64,000 nucleotides of DNA, taken from positions 11,677,702-11,741,701 of the forward strand of contig CM068545.1 in NCBI GenBank assembly GCA_035048495.1, given 5' to 3'. A model generated the notes under the pieces. The model saw only the letters and a program-made list of their open reading frames with translations, was not told where the DNA came from and did no database searches. Below are positions 32,373 through 43,886 of the stretch, piece after piece (the first letter of the stretch is position 1; every line of letters begins with the position of its first letter). This DNA is from Euptelea pleiosperma (taxonomy: Eukaryota > Streptophyta > Magnoliopsida > Ranunculales > Eupteleaceae). A program made the translations under genes and the position numbers.

Positions 32373-34600
32373 GTCAGATAATAAAATCTAAATGGATCTC
32401 ATTGGGAAGACATACCATGGAATCTTTGCATACAAATCATCATTTTAGAAATAGGTTACCAAGGCATGCAGACCAGCCACAGAACTTGAGTCTCTCTACC
32501 ACCCAGAACCAATCCATAATGCATGGTCCACGTCCGATACCTTCCATCATGGAAAGATAATCACACAACATTATCCCTTTGTCCAAGACCTCCCTCTACA
32601 ATGGTAACTATTGGTTAATGTATGATCTCACTGGGCAATTCACCTCGCATCTCTAATTCTAACTGGATAGAATCCCTAAGATTCGACCATCCTTTCTGCA
32701 TCCAGTAACATTGTCATTCCACCACTGCACAACCCACCCAAATGGAAGAACACAGTATATTTCACATAATTAACATCCAAAACTGCCATCCCTAGTTTTG
32801 TGCATCTTGTTCAAATTCTTTGCCACTCAAAAGGGCCAAACTAGCGTATAGAGACATGTCTAGTATTTGGACCTCCTCATATCTACACTAGTAAACCTCA
32901 CCATGCAACCAAATGCACATCACTCCTTTCCTTAAACCTGTTCAAGAAGAAATCCACTGTACCTAGTCAGTCCTCTAGTAGGTAGTGATGACTTTAATAC
33001 ATGGAGGCAAAGGCCTTCTTTGTAGTTCCCTAAGAAGAGCCCTGCTTGTCCCTTTTTGTAAGTTAATTGTTTATAGATACGGCTTGTTCTGTTGTTCATA
33101 ACTGAAAAGAGCAGGCTTTCCAGTAAAGCGATATGTGAGACAGTAGAAGATCATCAAAGAAAGAATGATAAAAAGTTTGATCTGGACAGCAAGGAAAGGT
33201 GTCCCAGTTTACTAGTGGCAAGACAACCTTGAGCTTTTCCACCACCAAATCCAAATCTTTAACTTTCAGCCTTCCACACTTAAATGCATAAATCGCAAAT
33301 CCTAGAGAATCAAATCTTCAGCGAAAAATGATTCTCATCAATGTAATTAGAGATGGGAGGCCATTGGTCCACTCCATAGGTACCAGGATACCTATTTCCT
33401 CTCACAAATTACTAAACCTGTCACTTTCTGTTATTTAACTAAGCTAATTCCTGTTAAAATGTTGTAAGGCAATGTGCTTTCAACTAATGTTTATCAATCA
33501 TTTCCCACATCTAAATCTTACCCAGGAAAATATGGTCCACTCATATTATGAAAATTCCTTAAGAAAACAACCAAATTCATTTCCCCTGAACATAAAACTG
33601 ACTGCTTTATCCACCAAGTGAAACTAGGACCTTGCCTGCCATTCAAGTACCAGCACTATAACTGCTAATAGGTGCCATAAATCATGCCAAACGTTATAAT
33701 TCGAAACCCACCCTCTCCAAAACTCAAAAGAGAAGTGACCAGCACATTTGTCATACACCTTCTCAAGACCAAGTTTCAACACAAGTTCAAAGAAGCCCAA
33801 GTGGTCAGCCGAACCAACTCGCAGCCAAACATTATTCAAGACTTGTTGTCCAACAACCACAAAGCCACCATGACAAGGAGAAATAAGATGTATTCTTTCC
33901 CATCTTACTCTCATAGTCTCATAACAGAAATCAATAATTTGAAATTTATTATTTAATATCTTTTGCAGTTCCTACAAGTGGTACCAGAGTCGATTATAAA
34001 ACCAATTATTGAGATTCTTTGTCTTTTAATCTTTACATTAAACAGACTTCCCTCTAGAAATTGTAATAAGTCCTAACTTTTGGTCAATAAAGTTTTCAGT
34101 AAGCCCTCTCCTAAAGCAATATGTAGAGTGCCTACCTTACATATTGACACTCAAATCACTTCAAACTTCAAAGAAAATACTTTCAGATCTCAAGATTTAA
34201 CACAACATCTTTATTGTAATTGTTCTAACATCAAAAGAAGTAAATTACCCCAAATGAGGAACAGCACCATTGTTGTGATTGTCCCTCATATGTGTGCGGG
34301 ACTAAAGATCGGCGCGGATAGACTAAGAAAAATCATACCTGAGTCAAAAGACTCAAAACAAGTAAATTACCAAAGCTGATCAGAACCTGCACCCCGAAAT
34401 CAGTCATAGTGGCAGGCGTTTGGCCTTTCTTTTTGAGAATTCGTCAATCGCTGGAAAACAGAGATTTCTTCCCCTGGTCGAACACCAACCGAACAAAATC
34501 AACGGAAATTCTTAAGGAAATTACATCGACACAAAGACGGAATGCTTTCACCACGACATCCACTGCTGATTGAAGCTCTCTGTGGTAGAGTTTGAAGCTT
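32373..34600. other. Intergenic, no gene recognised
   Basis: No domain, splice-supported exon or clear repeat. The open frames at 33624-33914 and 33684-33956 overlap on opposite strands and neither is protein-like. Confidence 0.55.
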
Positions 34601-34611
34601 AGACTGCTTTA

Positions 34612-34674
34612 ATGGCGGATTCGGCAACTCTCGGGTCGTCTACGAATCCGCAGAAGTGCGTAGTACGCTATCAG
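34612..34674 (+). other. Possible orphan first exon, MADSATLGSSTNPQK...
   Basis: From the ATG at 34612 the frame reads MADSATLGSSTNPQKCVVRY and reaches a donor-like CAG|GTTTCG at about 34674. Codon use is gene-like and it is GC-richer than the surroundings. No downstream exon is found before the repeats begin at 34744, so this is either a gene truncated by insertion or chance. Confidence 0.2.
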
Positions 34675-34743
34675 GTTTCGGTGCTTCTAAGTTGGCGCTA
34701 AAAATTTTGGTTCTGAACGGACTCGGAAAAGTGGTCGAGCCAA

Positions 34744-35250
34744 ATGCACTTCTGGGAGAAAATATTTGCGGTCGGCGGCGTCGGCCAGGGCTACCCTCAC
34801 AAAATGGGCACTCTTGCGGGCCCAGTGACCTTATGGATGTTTGACCCACCTCTTGGAGCACCCGTAGGAAAGCTCATGCTTTATGGGCCTAGCCCAGTCC
34901 TAGCCTAGAAGAACCGGTTCAATGTTGCAAATTAGTTTAAAAAAGGCAACTTTAGTCATGTTTTAAGAACAAAATCTGAATAGGCCCCAAAAAATAGGTC
35001 CCCTAATAATTAGGACATGTCAAAAGAATTGGTCTTGAACGAACATCAATTAACCCCATATTTTTTGGGTTTCAACACGGCCCTAAAGAACAATTTAGAG
35101 CTCGTGAAACTTGGAACTCAAAAGTTAAAAGAACATAAGTAGGGATGTTTGGTTGCAATAACATCTCCACTAGAATAGAGTCCTAGAGAAGAGAATAGAC
35201 TCGCAGAGTTATTAGGATTGCAACTTCGGCAGGCTCAACCCGACGTTGGG
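34744..35250 (+). repeat. 507-bp direct repeat, unit 1
   Basis: Near-identical to 35543-36049 (offset 799 bp) over its whole length, from 'atgcacttctgggagaaaat' to 'aggctcaacccgacgttggg'. It contains a family B half-arm (cttatggatgtttgaccca). No coding content. Confidence 0.85.
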
Positions 35251-35542
35251 CTCGGCCAACCTACTCCTTTCAGTACTCGGTAATAACTCATCATTTTATA
35301 TATTTTTTCCCTGATTTTTCTAAAGAATAATCCTATTTTTCCATGTTAATCGTCCGTTGAGGAGGGTTCGACAAGCATAAGGGCATAATGGACTTTTCAT
35401 ATTTATATTTTTTATTTAATATTATTTAATGGACTTACATCAATTTTTGTGTTTTGTTCGTATAGGTGCTCAAGTTAAAGACCTAAATGAGAGGGGTCCA
35501 TGTCCAAGAGTCCAAATCCAAACGAAAGTACGAGCAAAAGTG

Positions 35543-36049
35543 ATGCACTTCCGGGAGAAAATATTTGCAGTCGGCCAGGGCTACCCTCACAAAATGGGCA
35601 CTCTTTCGGACCCAGTGACCTTATGGATGTTTGACCCACGCCTCTTGGAGGACCCATAGGAAAGCTCATGCTTTATGGGCCTAGCCCAGTCCTAGCCTAG
35701 AAGAACCGGTTCAATGTTACAAATTAGTTTCAAAATGGCAACTTTAGTCATATATGTTTTAAGAACAAAATCTGAAAAGGGCCCAAAAAAATAGGTCCCC
35801 TAATAATTACGACATGTCAAAAGAATTGGTCTTGAACTAACCTCAATTGGCCCCATATTTTTTGGGTTTCAACACAGGCCCTAAATAACAATTTAGAGCT
35901 CATGAAACTTGGAACTCAAAAGTTAAAAGAACGTAAGCAGGGATGTTTGGTTGCAATAACATCTCCGCTAGAATAGAGTCCTAGAGAAGAGAATAGACTC
36001 GAAGAGTTATGAGGATTGCAACTTCGGCAGGCTCAACTTGACGTTGGGT
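35543..36049 (+). repeat. 507-bp direct repeat, unit 2
   Basis: Second copy of 34744-35250. The intervening 292 bp (35251-35542) is unrelated AT-rich sequence. Confidence 0.85.
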
Positions 36050-36140
36050 GTATTTTGCACTGTAGTGCAAATGTAGGACTTGCGTTTTAATCACTTACAA
36101 TGCAAGTCACTTACAACTGTTTGGTTCACGCCCTTTAAAT

Positions 36141-36563
36141 TAGGGCTGTCAATGGATAGTCGAAAATTAGAATCCGTATTCAAAAAATCAAATATTATTC
36201 GAAAATTTCAGATATTGGATTCGAATTTGAATATTGATGTATTTGATTCGATCATATCCGATCTAATATATTATTTAATAATTATATTTATAATAAATAG
36301 ATTATATTATATTTATCATATTAATTAATATTTATTATACATAAATATAATATATATATATATATATATATATTATCTATATCCAATTTTCGGATCGGAT
36401 ATTTTCAGATATCCGATAAATTAATCGAATTCGGATTCGAATATATATTGATTTAGAATATCCATCGGATATCAAATCGGATTCGGATATTGGATTATTT
36501 TTTTCCGGATTTGGATTTGGATATGCCTGTATTCAATCCGAATGGTATCCGGTGACAGCCCTA
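36141..36563. mobile_element. hAT-type MITE with perfect 8-bp TSD
   Basis: Ends TAGGGCTGTCAATGGA and inverted TCCGGTGACAGCCCTA. TSD ctttaaat at 36133-36140 and 36564-36571. The interior is rich in 'ggatatcc' and 'tcgaatt' inverted motifs and contains a (TA)n run. Sequence resuming at 36572 suggests it split an older repeat that runs from about 36050 to 37075 (matching 'tgcattgcaa' motifs on both sides). Confidence 0.85.
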
Positions 36564-36571
36564 CTTTAAAT

Positions 36572-38320
36572 AGATGCAAACGAAGTTTAGCTGATTGGTT
36601 GGCAGTGCATTGCAAAAGATTTCAATGGATTATTTTATTTCTTGATTTTATAAAAAAATGCACAATAAAATTATTATAGTTATCATGTTGTTTTTATTAT
36701 TATTATTAATTTTTTTTTGGTGGGGAAAGCTTGGGGTTAGGCGGCCCCGGCCAAATATATCAAAAAATAGAAAATTAAAATAAATAAGAATAAAAAAATA
36801 AAAAAAAAGTAAAAAGATTATAAAAAAATAATCACAATTATTATTATTTTTAATATTTTTTGAAAGAAAAAATGTTAAGCTAATATAATGCACCCCACTT
36901 GCATCAGTTTTTGGGTTGCACTTGTTTGCATCTATTTTGTTAAGGAGTTTGTAAGGGCTTGGAACCCTCTTGCACGGCAGTTCATTTGCACGCTCCAACC
37001 AATCACTTGCAATCCCAAAATTGTGGCAAATGAGTGCATTGCATGCAATTTGCTGTGAACCAAGCATGGCCTTAGTTGTAATTTTGCAGCCTCCTGCACT
37101 CCTCTTCTAGCTCTAAGTACCTTATGTTGGGGGTCAATATATACTACCGCTCCCTAAGGGTGCAGTAGGGGGGTTCCATGGGTGCGAGGTACACGATAAC
37201 CGTTAGAGCCAAAGGCTCACGTGATCAAATCGCAGAATAGGCCCATGAGTGCGAGGCCGATCGTTGTTAGAACCAAAAAGATCACGGGATCGAATCGCGG
37301 GACCCGCAAGGTATGAAGTTGATTGTGGTATAAAGGCTAAAGTTTGCCCTCTCCTGACAAGATATCCTTTCAGAAGGAATGTCGGCTTTAAGGTGTTATT
37401 TGGTATGAATGTCTATTAAGGGGTGAGCTAAACATCCATGCGGTCAGTGTACCGAGATGGTACCGGTGGGTAGCAAAAATGCGCTTCCACATTTGACCCA
37501 TAAAAAAAAATGGAACATACTTGATTAGGAGGTGGCCGCCCAAAAAGGAGGAGACTGGAAAGAGTGAAGGAGACCGGTGAGAGGTAAGCCTATTCAAAGG
37601 GCTTCTCATAAGATGAAACGGGGCATTTGAGACTGACAAACAATCTCTGAAAAGCGCGTTAGCCGAAGTGACTTAAACTGACAAATGCCCTTCGAAAGGG
37701 TGTTTGGTTACTTTTTTTGTAAATTTTAGAAAATTATTTATTTTTATAAATTCATTTAAATTTTTTTTTCTTTCAAAAATTTTCCGTTTTTAAAACTTGT
37801 CTTGGATCGGTCCGATCCGACCGATCTGGATCAGGATCGGCTCCGACACTGGTCTCGAGATTTTGAACCATGACCGGTATTGACTCAACTGGGGCGCGTT
37901 TAATAGGTATTTGAACGGACAAAATTACCTTTTATAATTTAAAAACTCAAATTGCCAATTTGCCCGTCATATGCTAATTCCAAGTTTGACCCTCAACTAA
38001 CCATGAGCCATACGCATGTCATTGCTGACCATACAAATTAGATGGCAGAAATTTGTTTTCTGAAATTAATCCCAGCTGACTTACATAATAATTAGAAATT
38101 CACTGCTGTTTGTATACAATTAATAGAATAATTTAAAAGTTTTTCTCATATGCAAACAAATTACTTTAACTTTTTCTTTTAAGCAAATAGATTAGGTTAA
38201 CTTTAGTATTATTTAGGCAGCAATCAATCGTCTAAGGGAATACAATAATCTAATTTAAATTCCCTGTCAAAGTAGGAAGGCGATCGCCGCCTCTCTTGAT
38301 GCATGTGCATTGGCGTAGAA
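36572..38320. other. Intergenic, no gene recognised
   Basis: Contains AT-rich runs (36700-36870), an imperfect two-unit repeat near 37165-37320 ('gtgcgagg...cacgtgatcaaatcgc'), and a fragment of the 53.75-kb MITE family near 37400-37500. No coding signal. Confidence 0.5.
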
Positions 38321-38351
38321 AAAAAAAAGGGGGGGGGGGGGGGGGGGGGGG
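38319..38351. repeat. A10G23 homopolymer block
   Basis: Ten A residues followed by 23 consecutive G residues (38329-38351). Long poly-G runs are rare in plant genomes and are prone to assembly error. Confidence 0.9.
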
Positions 38352-38963
38352 ATTTTTGACATGCCCCATGTTATCTTTAAAATTTGACATACCCCACAAT
38401 TTGAAAAAGCTGACATACCCCTCTATGACTCAGTCTACAGTCATTTGATTAGTGTTGATCCAAGTTGACCACTCAAATTTTTAATAAAGGATAGATCGGC
38501 CCTTGCCTTCAACCTTGGAACAAGTGTTTGGACCAAAACTCAAACTTCAAATCAAACGGCCGGCTAGTCAAACAAGAATTACTGATACAGAAATTCTTAA
38601 TTGTCTCGTCGGCACCTCATCCATGAGCAAGATTCTATATTAGTCCCAGTTCTTAAATACACCCCAACAAACCTACCCTTGAAAATCCCACCTAAAAGGG
38701 ATTGGTGTATCTTGGACATGGAGAGGCATCTATAGTTGAGATTGGCAGGTTGGCTATGGGGCACAAATCAGCAAATGGATGATCCATGGGTTTCCATCCA
38801 TTCTGCAATTCAAACCCTTGTTCCAAGGTTGAAGACAAGGGCTTTTTGTCCTTTAATAAAAAATTGGGTGGCCAACTCGGGTTAACACTAGTCAAATGAC
38901 ACTAAACCAAGTCATAGGGGGTATGTCGGCTTTCTCAAATTGTGGGGGGGCATGTCAAATTTT
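38352..38963. mobile_element. Foldback element with arms of about 230 bp
   Basis: 'gacatgccccat...gacataccccacaatttgaaaaagc' at the left is the inverted complement of 'gctttctcaaattgtgggggg...catgtc' at the right. The arms stay alignable inward as far as 'ccttcaaccttggaacaag'. No TSD assigned. Confidence 0.75.
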
Positions 38964-38966
38964 AAT

Positions 38967-39195
38967 CTTGAATGGTGGAGATCTCTTGATCACATTGGAA
39001 ACATCTGAAGGGAGTAATAAGTGGGACTAACTAATAGATCACTTTCATTACCAAAATAAATAATAATTAAGAAAACTAATCTCACTTTCGTAAGGGAATA
39101 CAATATTAAACCAGCCACCAAGGTTGGAAAAAATGGATGATCTCAAATAAAGGAATAGTCAAGTTCAAATGGAAGGATGGAAGAAGCTATTCACC
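38967..39195 (+). repeat. Duplicated upstream flank of BAHD copy 1
   Basis: Aligns with 44585-44825 and, in two parts, with 54484-54612 and 55272-55340: all have 'taatagatcac', 'cattaccaaaataaat', 'gggaatacaata' and 'ggttggaaaa'. This marks the tandem duplication unit as including at least 230 bp of promoter-distal DNA. Confidence 0.8.
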
Positions 39196-39601
39196 CGAAA
39201 AATTTTAGATGCAAAGGACTTTGGATGCAGTCGATGCAGAGGGGTCTCGTGGCCCTACATGGCTCATTTTTTGGGGCCCACTAACCCCATGGATGTTTAC
39301 CCCACCCCTTGGTGGATATGCATACCCAACATCAGTCTCATTGATTTTCTCTACCTATAGATTAGAGCACTTTTTTAGGATTCATTATAGTCGTTGGATT
39401 CAAGCATTTTTTTTACATATTGTTGGGCACTTAATCCAATGGTTAGAAATTATCAAACAAGCTGATTTTTGGTATGCATATCCACCAAGGGGTGGGATAA
39501 ACATCCATACGGTTAGTGGGCCCCAAAAAATGAGCCATGTAGGGCCATGAGACCCCTCTGCATCGACTGCATCCAAAGTCCTCTGTATCTAAAATTTTTC
39601 C
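39196..39601. mobile_element. Family F MULE-type MITE in the BAHD copy 1 promoter
   Basis: Ends CGAAAAATTTTAGATGCAAA and inverted counterpart, with long matching arms ('ggatgcagtcgatgcagagg'). TSD ctattcacc (39187-39195) and ctattcgcc (39602-39610), one mismatch. Copies 2 and 3 lack it, so it entered after duplication. Its inner end is about 100 bp from the ATG. The open frames at 39169-39550 belong to it. Confidence 0.85.
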
Positions 39602-39669
39602 CTATTCGCCTTATCTCAGTTTTTCCTTAGTGCGCCCACTGCTATTGAGACCGGCGGAAAGGATTCTTC

Positions 39670-39696
39670 TCCCCTCTCTCTCTCTCTCTCTCTCTC
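39670..39696 (+). repeat. (CT)n tract in the BAHD copy 1 leader
   Basis: A CT run ends 8 bp before the ATG. A shorter counterpart is in copy 2 (44938-44960); copy 3 has none. Confidence 0.8.
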
Positions 39697-39704
39697 AAAC
39701 ACAC

Positions 39705-41084
39705 ATGGCACGGCCTTACACAGTGAAGGTGCTTGAGCACTGCCGAGTCTCTCCACCACCAGGTGTGATCTCCCAAACATCTCTCCCTCTCACCCTCTTC
39801 GATCTAATTTGGGTTGGTTTCCCTCCTACCCAACGCCTTTTCTTCTATGAATTCCACCACCCTATGACCCATTTCACTCACATCACCCTTCCCAACATCA
39901 AACACTCACTCTCTCGCACCCTTCTACACTTCTATCCTCTAGCCGGAAATTTTACGTGGCCCCCGGAATCCAGCAAGCCCGAGATCCGTTATATCGATGG
40001 CGACTCGGTGTTATTAACCGTGGCTGAGTCGAATGGAAATTTCAACCATCTAGTGGGACACCACGAGCGAGATGTCAATGGGTTCTATCCTCTTGTCCCT
40101 CAGTTGCCACCCGTGTCCAACTCACTCGTTCCTCTTCTTGCCTTGCAAGTAACTGTGTTCCCAAACTCCGGTATCTGCATAGGGATCACCTTTCTCCATG
40201 TGATCGGCGATGGTATGACATCTAACCATTTCATGAAGTCGTGGGCGTCGGTTTGTAGACTAAGAGGTGACACATCTTTGGGAGCCGAGTCGCTCCCTTT
40301 CTATGACAGGACCGTGATCAAGGACCCAAATGGGCTCGCGACGATTTACTTGAACGAGTTGCGAAAACTGGAAGCTTCTCAAAAACAATCCTACAGCATT
40401 TTTGCCACCCCTACAGTTGCAGTCGACAAGGTTCGAGCCACGTTCGTGATGAATCGTCATGACATCGAAAGACTCAAGCGATGGGTCTTGACTCGATTCG
40501 AGAAGGAGAAGAAGATCGTACCACCATTTCGTTTATCAACATTTGTACTTACATGCGCCTACGTATGGGTTTGCTTGACTAAAGTGCGAAGCTGTGAAGA
40601 TGCGAGTGAGGAGTGGGAGCACTTCGGTTTTCCCGTCGAGTGCAGGGGTCGCTTGGACCCTCTCATACCTATAACATATTTTGGTAATTGTTTGGTGATT
40701 TGTTTCACAAAAGCAAAGAGGATTGATTTAATTGGAGAAGATGGGATAAACATTGCAGCAGAGGCGATTGGAAAGGCCATTCAAAGGATGGATGACGAGG
40801 GAGTGTTGAGAGGCGCGGAGGACTACTTTGTGCATTTATATTCGTTAGTGTTCGAACGATTTGTTAGCGTTGCTGGGTCACCGAAGTTGGCAGTTTATGA
40901 GACAGATTTCGGGTGGGGAAGACCGAAGAAGAGCGAGGTGATTTCAATTGACGCTACGGGAGCCATATCTCTAAGTGAGTGCAGAGATGGAGGAGGAGGA
41001 CTTGAGGTTGGCTTGACTCGCACCAAGCTCGAAATGGATGCTTTTACTTCTCTCTTTGCAAACGGTCTCAATGTCCTTTCGTGA
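39705..41084 (+). CDS. BAHD acyltransferase, malonyltransferase-like, tandem copy 1
   Basis: Intronless, 459 residues, a normal BAHD length. The start is the ATG at 39705 (MARPYTVKVLEHC), which matches copies 2 and 3; the in-frame codons upstream lie in the CT leader. Catalytic HXXXD is HVIGD with H165, the YFGNC motif of the anthocyanin/flavonoid acyltransferase clade begins at Y325, and the structural DFGWG begins at D401. The family transfers acyl groups from CoA (often malonyl-CoA) to sugar hydroxyls of anthocyanins, flavonoids or other phenolic glucosides in the cytosol. The acceptor cannot be read from sequence. Compared with copies 2 and 3 it has M instead of R after HVIGDG and V/R/G changes in SVCRLRGDTSLG. 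No frame damage. Confidence 0.93.
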   Translation: MARPYTVKVLEHCRVSPPPGVISQTSLPLTLFDLIWVGFPPTQRLFFYEFHHPMTHFTHITLPNIKHSLSRTLLHFYPLAGNFTWPPESSKPEIRYIDGDSVLLTVAESNGNFNHLVGHHERDVNGFYPLVPQLPPVSNSLVPLLALQVTVFPNSGICIGITFLHVIGDGMTSNHFMKSWASVCRLRGDTSLGAESLPFYDRTVIKDPNGLATIYLNELRKLEASQKQSYSIFATPTVAVDKVRATFVMNRHDIERLKRWVLTRFEKEKKIVPPFRLSTFVLTCAYVWVCLTKVRSCEDASEEWEHFGFPVECRGRLDPLIPITYFGNCLVICFTKAKRIDLIGEDGINIAAEAIGKAIQRMDDEGVLRGAEDYFVHLYSLVFERFVSVAGSPKLAVYETDFGWGRPKKSEVISIDATGAISLSECRDGGGGLEVGLTRTKLEMDAFTSLFANGLNVLS

Positions 41085-41561
41085 TGTGTACGCTTCTTTG
41101 AGTGATGGTGGAAGATTGGAATTAGCCATGGAAGCTCTGTACATACTGGTTCGACAATTACAAGACTTGATTGTGTGCAAATATTGAAATATGGTGAGAA
41201 TTTTTTTATGGAGAAAGTACACCAACCCCTATGAAGTCTTTTTCTTCCCTTTCTTTTCTTGTTTTCAAGGGGCTAGATGGTACTAATTCAGCCTAAAACT
41301 ATGAAAATTGAAATATTTTCGTTTTTTTTTTTTTTTTTTGAATGTTTTGCTTTAATGTTTGACTGTTTCATCTTCTATCAATCTTCAAATCCTCTAATTC
41401 TTATTGAATTAATGGTCCTAACTTCTAGAAGAATTGAATAATTGTTGTAACTTAAAAGCGGTTGTCTTCTAAGAAACTCTTTAATAGATCAACGGAACAG
41501 CTGCCAATAGGATCCCAAGATGTCTTCAATCAAACCCAAACTTCATGTATAATAATATCAT
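41085..41561 (+). other. 3' flank of BAHD copy 1
   Basis: Part aligns with the copy 2 flank (46551-46790): 'cttccctttcttttcttgtt', 'ggtactaattca' and 'ccaagatgtcttcaatcaaa'. Contains a T-run at 41321-41339. No further gene. Confidence 0.6.
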
Positions 41562-41937
41562 GGGTCGGGCTCAAGGGACCCCCATTTCCGACCCCCTTTT
41601 TTGACCCCCATCTTGGCGTACCCACATAGAAGATGAATCAATCCTGATTTTTGGTGAGGATGATCTCTATGGTGAGGAGATCATCCTCACAAAAATTCAA
41701 ATCATTCTGATATTCATAGACTGGTTTTGAAGCTGAAGCATTATGGACCGTCTATTTTTACCGAGTAATTTGAAAACCACATTTGATGGGGATAGAAATT
41801 TCGGAATGGGCTGATTTTTTGTTGGGGTGATCTATATGGTGAGATTATCATCCCCACAAAAAATAAGCCATTGATTCATCTTCTACGTGGGTACGCCAAG
41901 ATGGGGGTCAAAAAAGGGGGTCCCTTCAGCCCGACCC
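41562..41937. mobile_element. Family A MULE-type MITE with perfect 9-bp TSD (376 bp)
   Basis: Ends GGGTCGGGCTCAAGGGACC and inverted GGTCCCTTCAGCCCGACCC. TSD taatatcat at 41553-41561 and 41938-41946. It sits in the duplicated 3' flank of BAHD copy 1; copy 2 is uninterrupted at this point, so the insertion is post-duplication. Confidence 0.9.
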
Positions 41938-41984
41938 TAATATCATAGACCAGTCACATCTCTTTCCATTTCATTCCAAGCTTT

Positions 41985-42445
41985 CACGTGGCACACTCTT
42001 AGAGGATGTTGTGTGGCCAATCCCTAGGTGGATCTACAAACCAAAAATTAGCAGGATTAGTAATTTCAGACCTTTAGATCCTAGTACCCCAAATAATGGT
42101 CAATATAACTCTAATTCAATTGCCACGTACAGTTAAAATCAACCCATGAAAGCAGTGACTCCAGTCTGTTAGTGAGAGACGAATATCTTAATCTTGTACT
42201 GTGTGTATTTATTTTGCCCTAGAGCATAGTGGAATTGGTAGAAATCACTACAGGGAACCCCGTAAATCTTTGTGTTGTGGTTGTGTGCATCTTTGATTTG
42301 TTGTTTCTTTATTGTTCTTTCTTCCCAACACAATCCAATGCTTAGAAATCACTAATCAGGTTGATTTTTTTGGTCTACCTAAGGGATTGGCCAAACATCC
42401 ATACAGTTAATGTCCTCTAAGAATGTGCCACGTGGCTCATATTGT
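41985..42445. mobile_element. Family B MITE interrupted by an LTR-like fragment
   Basis: Left arm 'cacgtggcacactcttagag' and right arm 'cctctaagaatgtgccacgt' are inverted complements. The arms are separated by about 200 bp (42145-42345) with the look of an LTR end ('gggaaccccgtaaatctttg', 'ttcttcccaacaca'). Boundaries of that inner piece are approximate. Confidence 0.55.
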
Positions 42446-42713
42446 TGGTTACATACAATACTTCCGTAAAAGGAAACTCCAAGAATTTAGATAAATCTTT
42501 TAACAACATAGATATTTAGCACACATAAAACTATTTTCTCTTAATTTCCTTAACAAATATAGAAAATCTAAAATTTGAAAAGTCGTTTTTTTTTTCTATC
42601 CTTCCAAAAGCATGATAATTTAGACTTTTGATTATAAATCCTTAACCCAAAAAATTCCTTTATTAGGTTATACCACTAAATTCATTGACGATTTCAATCA
42701 AGCTTAACCGTAG

Positions 42714-43886
42714 GGAAAAAATTTAGATGCAGAGGGTTTTGGATGCAGAGGATGAGTGGTTAATCTGGACCACTCATCCTAACTTTTTTAGAACCCAACT
42801 TAACCGGGTTAGTATTTTAAATCTTTTGAAAAATATTTTTAATTAATTAGTTCATAAAACAAAAATGGAATTCCAACAAAACCTCCCCTTTTCGCTCAAC
42901 CTTCCTTCTACGGCTCTCTTCTTCTCAGAACTCCTCCTTCAAGGCTCCAACTGTCTAGACAAGTTTAAACTTGAATCATGTCCAATTCGAGTCAAGTTCA
43001 TAGATCCATGTCAATTCTTTTGTTTTCGTATTATAAACTGAGGATTCAAACCCATGAATAAGATCTGGATCAACTTGGATTTCAGGTTTGAGTCGTTTGA
43101 CCTGCACCATTCATGCCACTTGCAAGTATCTTAACCTGATTGTATTATCACAACCCTTCGATTTGGGCACGTGAAATCAACATTTACTGCGTCCCATCCA
43201 AGAGATCTAAGGACGAAAATCTATATAATTTAATGATCTCAACCATTCAATTTCAGTCCATTCCTTTGGACGGTGAAAAAAATTCTAGTAAAAGCCCTAG
43301 AAAGAGTTTACAGATCATATGGTAAGAAATCATCTGATTATACTAACTTCTGGCCTAGAAAAATTTTCAAGGTGGGAACCATTCAAGGCAGGGAATTGCT
43401 TAGGTTTCTAAGGCATCCTTGCCCCAAAATATGCTACAATCTATTTTAGGCTAATTTTGGTGCATAAGTCCACCAAAGAGGGAAAAATTTTAGATGCAGA
43501 TGATAGTGCATGGTTCCATTTCTGTCGAAGGAGAGTTTTGGTGGTACAGTTTCTGCCGTCACCTTTGATACAATAGGTGAATGAGAGTTTAGGTGGGACT
43601 GTTTCTGCAGAAAGATGGTTTTTGGTCATACAGTTTGGATGCTAGAGGTGAAGGAGGGTTTAGGAAGAAGAAGAACGTGGAAGAGAGAGGCTTCCATTTC
43701 TAAAAAAAAGAGAGTTTTGATTTTTAGTGATTTATTTTAATAAGGAAACTAATTAATTAAAAATAGTTTTCAAAAGATTTAATATACTAACCTCCGTTAA
43801 GTTGAGTTCTAAAATAGTCAGGATGAGTGGTCCAGATTAACCACTCATCCTCTGCATCCAAAACCCTCTGCATCTAAATATTTTCC
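42714..43886. mobile_element. 1.17-kb family F MULE with TIRs of about 140 bp
   Basis: Long terminal inverted repeats begin GGAAAAAATTTAGATGCAGA and include 'ggatgagtggttaatctgga'. TSD taaccgtag (42705-42713) and taatcgtag (43887-43895), one mismatch. The interior (about 42860-43730) is unrelated to the 406-bp family F element and carries no transposase. It includes a second partial end near 43482 ('gaaaaattttagatgcaga'), so nesting or rearrangement occurred. No acquired gene was recognised. Confidence 0.8.

Noticed and set aside
39630..39704. Earlier start for BAHD copy 1
   Set aside because: The extra 25 codons translate the CT leader and do not match copies 2 and 3, which begin MA[RQ]PYTVKVLEHC.
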